From positions 186,001 to 250,000 of the forward strand of contig NZ_MCGB01000025.1 in NCBI RefSeq assembly GCF_001699815.1: a stretch of 64,000 bases of DNA, read 5' to 3'. The stretch comes from Ralstonia pickettii. GTDB taxonomy: Bacteria; Pseudomonadota; Gammaproteobacteria; Burkholderiales; Burkholderiaceae. How positions within the stretch are numbered: the first letter of the stretch is position 1; the number at the start of each line of letters is the position of its first letter. The notes beneath the pieces were generated by a model. That model searched no databases, was not told the DNA's origin, and saw nothing but the letters and a program-made list of their open reading frames with translations. Below are positions 57,797-64,000 of the stretch, in pieces. Made by a program: the position numbers and the translations under genes.

Positions 57797-58531
57797 ATGC
57801 AAGCGCATCCCGTAGTTTCCAGAGACGAATGGCTCATCAAACGCAGGGCGCTGCTGGCTCGCGAGAAGGAGGCCATCCATCTGCGCGACGCCATCAACGC
57901 CGAGCGCCAGGCGCTGCCGTGGGTCAAGGTCGATACGGAATACGAATTTGACTCGCCGGAAGGCAAGAAGACGCTGGCCGAGCTGTTTGACGGCCGCAGC
58001 CAGTTGATGGTCTACCACTTCATGCTCGGCCCCGACTGGGGCGCGGGCTGTCCCGGGTGCTCCTTCCTGTCCGACCATATTGGCGGAATGCTCACGCATC
58101 TGAACCACCATGACGTGACGTTCGTCGCCGTATCTCGCGCGCCGATCGACAAAATCGCGGCCTACAAGAAGCGCATGGGCTGGCAATTCCCGTGGGTGTC
58201 GTCGTTCGGTACGGCGTTCAACCACGACTACCGGGTGAGCTTCTCGCAAGACGAACTCGCAAGCGGCTCGGTCGACTACAACTACACGGCAACGCCCCGT
58301 GAAGACGCCCACGACGAGTTGCCCGGAATGAGCGCGTTTTACAAGGACGAGGCGGGCAATGTCTTCCACACGTACTCGACGTATGCGCGCGGCTTGGAAG
58401 ACATGCTAGGGACACTGCTGCTACTTGACCGTGCGCCGCTCGGCCGCAACGAGACCGGCCCCATGTCATGGGTGCGCCGTCACGATGAATACGAAGACGC
58501 GCCGAAGGCGCACGCATGCTGCGCGACGTAA
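57797..58531 (+). CDS. DUF899 thioredoxin-like protein
   Basis: A 244-residue cytoplasmic protein of the DUF899 family with a thioredoxin-like fold. Recognisable are VSRDEWLIKRRALLAREKE, LPWVKVDTEYEFDSPEGKKTL, the GCPGCSF pair of Cys in place of the redox motif, and VSRAPIDKIAAYKKRMGW. The acidic loop around DELPGMSAFY precedes a final CC pair. Enzymatic activity is not known in the family. The ATG at 57797 has AAGGGG 8 bases upstream. It is a single gene between yeiH and the tRNA cluster. Confidence 0.9.
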   Translation: MQAHPVVSRDEWLIKRRALLAREKEAIHLRDAINAERQALPWVKVDTEYEFDSPEGKKTLAELFDGRSQLMVYHFMLGPDWGAGCPGCSFLSDHIGGMLTHLNHHDVTFVAVSRAPIDKIAAYKKRMGWQFPWVSSFGTAFNHDYRVSFSQDELASGSVDYNYTATPREDAHDELPGMSAFYKDEAGNVFHTYSTYARGLEDMLGTLLLLDRAPLGRNETGPMSWVRRHDEYEDAPKAHACCAT

Positions 58532-58569
58532 CACGCTGGAGCGGAAGAGGGGAAGAGCAAAGAGGGGAT

Positions 58570-58660
58570 TGGTGCCCGGAGCCGGGATCGAACCGGCACG
58601 CGCCGATTAGGGCGCAGCGGATTTTAAGTCCGCGGTGTCTACCAATTTCACCATCCGGGC
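58570..58660 (-). tRNA. tRNA-Leu (anticodon TAA)
   Basis: A 91-base class II tRNA on the minus strand with a long variable arm (TGCGCCCTAATCGGCGCG). The acceptor stem GCCCGGA pairs with TCCGGGC, the anticodon loop CTTAAAA gives TAA, and CCA is encoded. Confidence 0.95.
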
Positions 58661-58702
58661 ATGACGATCGATGCAGACAATACACGCATCGATGCCACAA
58701 AT

Positions 58703-58733
58703 GAAAACGCCCCGCACGAAGCGAGGCGTTTTG
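58703..58733 (-). terminator. Terminator of tRNA-Asn
   Basis: AAAACGCCCCGC pairs with GCGAGGCGTTTT (one mismatch) around ACGAA. On the minus strand it follows tRNA-Asn and ends in TTTT, separating it from tRNA-Leu. Confidence 0.75.
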
Positions 58734-58739
58734 TTATTT

Positions 58740-58815
58740 TGGCTCCCCGACCTGGGCTCGAACCAGGGACCTACGGATTAACAGTCCGGCGCTCTACCGA
58801 CTGAGCTATCGGGGA
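58740..58815 (-). tRNA. tRNA-Asn (anticodon GTT)
   Basis: A 76-base cloverleaf on the minus strand. The acceptor stem TCCCCGA pairs with TCGGGGA, the anticodon loop CTGTTAA gives GTT, the T-arm contains TTCGAGC, and CCA is encoded. Confidence 0.96.
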
Positions 58816-58839
58816 ATCGCTGCAACAGCGAAGAAATGA

Positions 58840-58869
58840 ATTCTAGCTAGTTTTCGATCTGCCCGTCAA
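58840..58869 (-). promoter_or_regulatory. Sigma-70 promoter for tRNA-Asn
   Basis: On the minus strand TTGACG (58869-58864) and TAGAAT (58845-58840) are 18 bases apart, about 25 bases before the tRNA. The arrangement matches the other strong promoters in the window. Confidence 0.75.
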
Positions 58870-58926
58870 TACCTTTTTTTGCGATGCACTACAAAAAGTG
58901 TGCCGGGCAAGCTCGTTCAACCGCGT

Positions 58927-59256
58927 TCAGCCGCGGTCGAGGTACTGCTCCTTGTCCTTCACGTCCTTCCAGTCGTCGGCGTCGGGCAAGGGTTGCTTGG
59001 TCTTGGTGATGGACGGCCAGCCGGCTTGTGCAAGCTCGACATTGATGGCGATCCACTTCTGCTGATCGGCGGGCACGTCTTCTTCGGCGTAGATGGCGTT
59101 GACCGGGCACTCGGCCACGCAGACGGCACAGTCGATGCACTCGTCCGGATCAATCGTCAGGAAGTTCGGGCCTTCGCGGAAGCAGTCGACGGGGCAGACG
59201 TCCACGCAGTCGGTGTACTTGCAGCGGACACAGCTTTCGGTAACGACGTGAGTCAT
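58927..59256 (-). CDS. fdxA: 7Fe ferredoxin FdxA
   Basis: A 109-residue ferredoxin with one [3Fe-4S] and one [4Fe-4S] cluster. The Cys pattern fits Azotobacter FdI with a one-residue offset: C9, C17 and C50 for the 3Fe cluster; C21, C40, C43 and C46 for the 4Fe cluster. It starts [17 protein letters not shown]. It carries electrons at low potential in the cytoplasm; the partner is not known. It lies alone between tRNA-Asn and recJ. Confidence 0.96.
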   Translation of the reverse strand: MTHVVTESCVRCKYTDCVDVCPVDCFREGPNFLTIDPDECIDCAVCVAECPVNAIYAEEDVPADQQKWIAINVELAQAGWPSITKTKQPLPDADDWKDVKDKEQYLDRG

Positions 59257-59434
59257 TTCGCTTGGAAGTTGATGCTAGGAATTCGTGGGGCGCGCGGTCA
59301 TGGATGCTTGGGCGTTTCCATGCCGGCAATCTCGCATTGTAACGCACCGGCCGTGCCCGATTGCTGCGTCATCTTCGCACCGTCAGACAGTTTTGGCATG
59401 TATTTATGCGTTGGCGCAAGGTTTGTCCAATCCG

Positions 59435-61128
59435 CTATTGCGCGTGCTCGATCACCATCTGCACGCGCGTGATGCCATTGAACGTGTTGTTGTCGAGCCG
59501 GTAGGCCACGTACGCCGAGGCGCCGAGCGGCTCTGCGTGGTTGAACCAGATCGCGTCGAAATGCTGCTTGCCGCGGCCGAGCTTGAGCTTCAGGTGCTTG
59601 TCTTTCAGCACCGCCTGCGATAGCACGTCGAACTCGCCGCAGAAGCTTGGCGCCGGAAAGCCCTGGCCCCAGACCTGGGTTTCGAGCAGCTCGACGAACT
59701 GCGGCGTGAAACATTCGGGGTCGGCTTCGCCATCGGTTTCGAGCACGCGCGAGAGCAGCGCCTCGGTCAACCATTCGCGGCCGACGGCCTCGAAGGTGGC
59801 GACGAATGTCTCGAAGCCGTCTTCACGCAGCGTGAGCCCCGCTGCCATGGCGTGGCCCCCGAACTTGACGATCAGCCCGGGGCAGCGCTTGTGGACGGCG
59901 TCCAGCGCATCGCGCAGGTGGAAGCCTGGAATCGAACGGCCCGACCCCTTGATGACGCCGTCGTCGCCGGGCGCGAAGGTGAACACCGGGCGGTGGAACT
60001 TGTCCTTGATGCGCGACGCGACGATGCCAATCACGCCCTGGTGCCACGTCTCGTTGTAGACCGCGATGGTGTGGCGGCCGGCGCATCGATGGCGTTCATG
60101 CTGTCGAGGATGGCGAGCGCTTCCTGCTGCATGCCGGCTTCGATCTCGCGGCGCTCGCGGTTCATGCCGTCAAGTTCGGCGGCGATGGACATGGCGCGGT
60201 CGTAGTCGTCGGTGAGCAGGCATTCGATGCCGAGCGACATGTCGGCAAGGCGCCCGGCGGCATTCAGGCGCGGGCCGAGGCCGAAGCCGAGGTCGAACGT
60301 CGACGCGCGGCGCGCATCGCGACCGGCCACGCGGAACAGCGCGGCGATGCCCGGGCACATGCGTCCGGCACGCATGCGCCTGAGGCCCTGCGCGACCAGC
60401 AGGCGGTTGTTGGCGTCGAGCTTGACCACGTCGGCCACGGTGCCGAGGGCCACCAGGTCGAGCAGGGCATCGAGGCGTGGCTGATCCTGCGGCGTGAACA
60501 CACCGCGCTTGCGCAATTCCGCCCGCAGTGCCAGCAGCACGTAGAACATCACGCCCACGCCCGCCAGGTTCTTGCTCGGGAAGTCGCAGCCCGGCTGGTT
60601 CGGATTGACGATCACGCGCGCCTCGGGCAACTGCGCCCCGGGCATGTGGTGGTCCGTCACGACCACGTCGATGCCCAGCGCGTTGGCCGCCGCCACGCCC
60701 GCCACATCTGCGATGCCGTTGTCGACGGTGACCAGCACGTCCGGCTTCTCGCGCGCGGCGAGTGCCACGATTTCGGGCGACAGGCCGTAGCCGTACTCGA
60801 AGCGGTTCGGGACGATGTAGCTGACCTGCGCACCCAGCATGCGCAAGCCGCGCACGCCGACGGCGCACGCGGTGGCTCCGTCGCAGTCGTAGTCGGCGAT
60901 GATCAGCATGCGCTTGCCGGCGGCGATGGCGTCGCCCAGGTAGCGCGCTGCGTCGTCAATGCCCTTGAGCTGCGCGGGGGGCAGCAGGTCCGTCAGCTCG
61001 GTCGACAGTTCGTCTGGCCGGGCGACGCCCCGGGCAGCGAGGATGCGCGCCAGGACAGGATGGATGCCGTGGCCGGCCAGCGTGGTGGCGGCGTCAGCGG
61101 AATGTGAGCGGACAGCGATGCGGGTCAT
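59435..61128 (-). pseudogene. recJ: Single-stranded-DNA exonuclease RecJ, interrupted by a frameshift
   Basis: RecJ degrades 5' ends of single-stranded DNA in recombination and mismatch repair. The N-terminal part (from 61128) has the DHH motifs ADYDCDGATA, VTVDNGI and VTDHHMPG and the DHHA1 start GLGPRLNAAGRL. At about 60080 the frame ends up in a run of unrelated residues after MNAIDA. One frame over, the family sequence continues (HTIAVYNETWHQGVIGIVA; FGGHAMAAGLTL) to the stop at 59435. One base is missing at CGCC|GGCC. If real, the product lacks the DHHA1 and OB parts; otherwise it is a sequence error. It lies 12 bases after rpfE. Confidence 0.85.
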
Positions 61129-61140
61129 GCAGGATCAGGC

Positions 61141-62220
61141 TCAAGCGGCCATGGAAAGCGGGGACAGCGCGTCGCGCAAGCTGCGCGGGCGACTGAAGCG
61201 GCGCAGCCAGCCGAACGGGCCATTGGCGAGTTCGCGGCGGGTGACGCGGTAATGTGCGTAGTGCGAGTCGCCGGTCAGCACGAGCGAGACGGCATCGATG
61301 CGGCCGTCGGCCAGCGCATCGGCGGCGGGGGCAAACCAGTCGCGATCGTAGGCGCGCAGGGTTTCGATCCAGTCGTACCAGTCGGCGGAGAGATACGGCT
61401 TGCCGGCGTCGCCCAGCAGCGCGGCGGCGCTCGTGTCGTCGAACGGCACGGCGGCCAGCGTTTCAGCGCAGAGTTCGGTGGCGTTGCCGGCGTGACACAG
61501 GCCGGCGAAGAACGGATCAGCGCCGATCATGCGCTCGGCAATGGGGCGGGCATCGACCAGCGCGCCCTGGCCGAATAGCCAGACCGAGTTGACCGGCAGC
61601 AGGCCGCGCGCCTCGCGCGTCTGATTGACGGGGTGGTCGTACCACGTCATCTGGATCTCGTTCTGGAACTTGCGCCAAGCGCGCTCCTGCTCGCCCTTGT
61701 GCATCCAGATGTCGATGTTGTGGCCGGTGGCGCGCTGCGGCGCGGCGGCAATGAGGTCGCCAAAGGGCGAATCGGCGACGTACCAGCGCGCGGCGTGCGT
61801 GGCATCGAGCGTGATGCCCATCTCAGAAACCAGGGGGGCGATGGCGGCGCGCAGCGCGTCGGCGTCGGCGGCTTCCAGGCGCAGCTGGGCCGGGTCGAGC
61901 ATCACCAGATGGTCTCGGGCGGCGTGGATGTGGACCGGCTGCAGGCAGGCCCAGGTGCGCGTGTCGGCGGTGCCGCCGTCCGCCAGGCGCATGTATGGCG
62001 CCGACGGCAGTGGAGAGATCGGTAGCCCGGCATGCTTGGCCAGCCAGCGCTCGTGCGGCAGCGTGGGCAGGTAGGCGTCGTCGTGGCGCTCGCGTTCCGT
62101 TTCGCGCGCACGCGCGAGCAACCTTTCCAGGCCCGGCAAGGTCAATTGACGGTAAGCGTCATCCGCCACCTCGGCAGCGGCCGCGCAAAACGGGACAATC
62201 AGGGTGAGTTCAGGAATCAT
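61141..62220 (-). CDS. rpfE: RpfE-type protein, cofactor-independent phosphoglycerate mutase-like
   Basis: A 359-residue protein of the alkaline-phosphatase-like fold. It begins MIPELTLIVPFCAAAAEVAD and includes LLARARETERERHDD, IDIWMHKGEQERAWRKFQNEIQM and VNSVWLFGQGALV. It matches the RpfE group first described in the rpf cluster of Xanthomonas, where it adjoins recJ, as here. The enzymatic role is not known; older annotations call it a regulatory protein. The ATG at 62220 is preferred over the in-frame start at 62340, which would overlap lolC. It is divergent from lolC. Confidence 0.85.
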   Translation of the reverse strand: MIPELTLIVPFCAAAAEVADDAYRQLTLPGLERLLARARETERERHDDAYLPTLPHERWLAKHAGLPISPLPSAPYMRLADGGTADTRTWACLQPVHIHAARDHLVMLDPAQLRLEAADADALRAAIAPLVSEMGITLDATHAARWYVADSPFGDLIAAAPQRATGHNIDIWMHKGEQERAWRKFQNEIQMTWYDHPVNQTREARGLLPVNSVWLFGQGALVDARPIAERMIGADPFFAGLCHAGNATELCAETLAAVPFDDTSAAALLGDAGKPYLSADWYDWIETLRAYDRDWFAPAADALADGRIDAVSLVLTGDSHYAHYRVTRRELANGPFGWLRRFSRPRSLRDALSPLSMAA

Positions 62221-62291
62221 GGCTCCGAGATTGTAAACTTCCGGCTTGTCGGCCAGTGAGCTGGACAAATCACACCCACGGGGAACCCCCT

Positions 62292-63542
62292 TTGAAACTT
62301 CCATACGAATGGCAGATCGGCTGGCGGTATACGCGCGCAAGCAAGCGCGCCAGCCGCAATAGCTTCATCTCTTTCATTTCGCTCATCTCCATGCTCGGCA
62401 TTGCGCTGGGGGTGGCGGCGCTGATCATCGTGCTTTCGGTCATGAACGGCTTCCAGAAGGAAGTGCGAGACCGCATGCTGTCGGTGCTGGCGCATATCGA
62501 AGTGATGGCGCCGAACAGCCTGCCGGACTGGCAGCGTACCGCCAATGAGGCGATGCAGAACAAGGAAGTCATCGGCGCGGCGCCCTACGTGGGCGCACAG
62601 GCCATGATCACGCGCGACGAGGCGGTGCGCGGCGTGCTGCTGCGCGGCGTGTCGCCGGCGGACGAGCCGAAGGTGTCGGACATTGCCAAGGATTTCAAAT
62701 CGGGCTCGATCGACGATCTGAAACCCGGCGAATTCGGCATCGCCCTGGGCAGCCAGCTGGCCAACGGCCTGGGCGTGCATCAGGGAGACAAGGTCACGCT
62801 GGTGGCGCCGCAGGGCACCATCACGCCGGCGGGCGTGTTGCCGCGCCTGAAGCAGTTCACGGTGACGGGCATCTTCGAGTCGGGCCACTACGAGTTCGAC
62901 AGCTCCCTCGCACTCGTCAACATGGAAGACGCCGAACGACTGTTCCGCCTCGATGGCCCGACCGGCGTGCGTCTGAAGCTGGTCGACATGGACCGCGCCC
63001 CGCAGGTGGCCGAAGCGCTGTCGCGCACGTTGTCCGGCGAGCTGTACATCCGCGACTGGTCGCGCCAGAACCGCAACTGGTTTGCCGCCGTGAAGACCGA
63101 GAAGAAGATGATGTTCATCATCCTCACGCTGATCATCGCCGTGGCCGCGTTCAACCTGGTGTCAACGCTGGTGATGACGGTGACGGACAAGCAGGCCGAC
63201 ATCGCCATCCTGCGCACCATGGGCGCACAACCCGCGTCGATCATGAAGATCTTCATCGTGCAGGGCGTTGCGATCGGGTTCATCGGCACATTGCTGGGGG
63301 TCGGCTTCGGCACGCTCATCGCTTACAACATCGACGTGATCGTCCCTTTCATCGAGCGTCTTTTCCACGTGCAATTCCTGCCGCGTGACATCTATTTCAT
63401 CAGCGAACTGCCCTCGGACCCCCGCGTGAACGACATTGCAACCATTGGCGTCATTTCCTTCATCCTCGCGTCGGTGGCGACGCTGTATCCAAGCTGGCAC
63501 GCTTCGCGCGTGAATCCGGCGGAGGCACTGCGCTATGAGTGA
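62292..63542 (+). CDS. lolC: Lipoprotein-releasing ABC transporter permease LolC
   Basis: The inner-membrane permease that, with LolD, frees outer-membrane lipoproteins from the inner membrane for LolA. The 416-residue protein has an N-terminal helix ([28 protein letters not shown]), a large periplasmic domain, and three C-terminal helices ([20 protein letters not shown]). I choose the TTG at 62292, which gives the family start [13 protein letters not shown] and has GGGGAA 8 bases upstream; a GTG at 62256 would add 12 residues. It overlaps lolD by 8 bases. Confidence 0.95.
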   Translation: MKLPYEWQIGWRYTRASKRASRNSFISFISLISMLGIALGVAALIIVLSVMNGFQKEVRDRMLSVLAHIEVMAPNSLPDWQRTANEAMQNKEVIGAAPYVGAQAMITRDEAVRGVLLRGVSPADEPKVSDIAKDFKSGSIDDLKPGEFGIALGSQLANGLGVHQGDKVTLVAPQGTITPAGVLPRLKQFTVTGIFESGHYEFDSSLALVNMEDAERLFRLDGPTGVRLKLVDMDRAPQVAEALSRTLSGELYIRDWSRQNRNWFAAVKTEKKMMFIILTLIIAVAAFNLVSTLVMTVTDKQADIAILRTMGAQPASIMKIFIVQGVAIGFIGTLLGVGFGTLIAYNIDVIVPFIERLFHVQFLPRDIYFISELPSDPRVNDIATIGVISFILASVATLYPSWHASRVNPAEALRYE

Positions 63543-64000
63543 GGCCGTCATGACTTCGATGGAAGCGCCTGCCGCGGCGCCGCAGGGTGGGGTGGTGCAA
63601 GCCGAAGGGCTGTCCAAGTCGTTCCGCCAGGGCGGGTTGAACGTCGACGTGCTCAAGGGCGTGGATATCCGCATCGGCGTGGGCGAGAAGGTCGCCATCG
63701 TCGGCGCCTCCGGTTCGGGCAAGAGCACGCTGCTGCATGTGCTGGGCGGGCTGGATGAGCCGACGTCGGGCCGCGTCTCTCTGCTCGGCAAGCCCTTCAC
63801 CGCCATGAAAGAGCGCGAGCGCAACACGTTGCGCAACCAGGCGCTGGGCTTTGTCTATCAGTTCCACCATCTGCTGCCCGAATTCACCGCGCTGGACAAC
63901 GTCGCGATGCCACTGCGTATCCGGGGCGTGGAAGAAGCGCAAGCGCGCCACACCGCACAGGCGATGCTCGAACGCGTGGGTCTGGGCCCGCGCACGGCAC
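63535..64000 (+). CDS. lolD: Lipoprotein-releasing ABC transporter ATP-binding protein LolD, 3'-truncated by the window
   Basis: The ATPase of the Lol export system. The first 155 residues are visible: a short N-terminal extension ([19 protein letters not shown]), LSKSFRQGG, Walker [24 protein letters not shown], and the Q-loop region [18 protein letters not shown], the LolD-specific wording. Walker B and the signature motif lie beyond the edge. The ATG at 63535 overlaps the end of lolC, so the two are coupled. Confidence 0.95.
   Translation, partial: MSEAVMTSMEAPAAAPQGGVVQAEGLSKSFRQGGLNVDVLKGVDIRIGVGEKVAIVGASGSGKSTLLHVLGGLDEPTSGRVSLLGKPFTAMKERERNTLRNQALGFVYQFHHLLPEFTALDNVAMPLRIRGVEEAQARHTAQAMLERVGLGPRTA

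Noticed and set aside
1-64000. CRISPR arrays, insertion sequences, prophage genes, plasmid origins
   Set aside because: I looked for regularly spaced repeats, transposases, integrases and replication genes and found none.

Overview
The window is GC-rich DNA from a betaproteobacterium of the Burkholderiaceae, most like Ralstonia. That assignment is an inference from gene order and protein character: yceD-rpmF-plsX-fabH-fabD-fabG-acpP-fabF, then rpoE-rseA-rseB-mucD-lepA-lepB-rnc-era-recO-pdxJ-acpS-nagZ, an EarP-type EF-P next to earP, and rpfE-recJ beside lolCD. The sequence reads as chromosomal. I see no plasmid, phage, insertion sequence or CRISPR.

Layout. 1-8.5 kb: the 3' end of rmuC, a small membrane protein, the molybdenum-cofactor operon moaA-mobA-moeA (minus strand), and rne with a long Arg/Glu/Gly/Gln-rich tail. 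8.5-13 kb: rluC, a HAD phosphatase, a Rieske protein and sppA (plus strand), facing a tetrapyrrole-methylase-fold methyltransferase and maf. 13-20 kb: the yceD-rpmF and plsX-to-fabF fatty acid block, with a strong hairpin between acpP and fabF. 20-33 kb: the sigma-E envelope-stress operon runs into lepA, lepB, rnc, era, recO, pdxJ, acpS and nagZ, many joined by 1-4 nt overlaps. 33-37.6 kb: efp, its rhamnosyltransferase earP, uvrC and pgsA. 37.7-38 kb: tRNA-Gly and tRNA-Cys.

The accessory part is about 38.2-58.5 kb. It starts with an MFS transporter that seems to have lost its last helix to a frameshift. Next is a sensory cassette: an OmpR-type regulator, a secreted LysM/FecR protein and a CHASE2 histidine kinase with overlapping reading frames, followed by a second OmpR-type protein whose receiver lacks its phosphorylation residues, and a GlsB-like membrane protein. 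A GntR-regulated glucarate locus follows (gudD, gudP), continuing into a GH31 glycosidase, a porin and an aldose 1-epimerase. A short element flanks the GntR gene as an inverted pair, and beside the outer copy lies a stretch with consecutive RNA-like hairpins. A truncated LysR gene and an unrelated gene fragment then abut tRNA-Lys, followed by a divergent LysR/YeiH pair and a DUF899 protein.

58.5-64 kb returns to core genes: tRNA-Leu, tRNA-Asn, fdxA, recJ (interrupted by an apparent one-base frameshift), rpfE, lolC and the 5' part of lolD.

The most noteworthy items are the kinase/FecR/pseudo-receiver cassette, the paired GntR elements with the structured region, the acpP-fabF hairpin, and the three damaged genes (MFS, LysR remnant, recJ).
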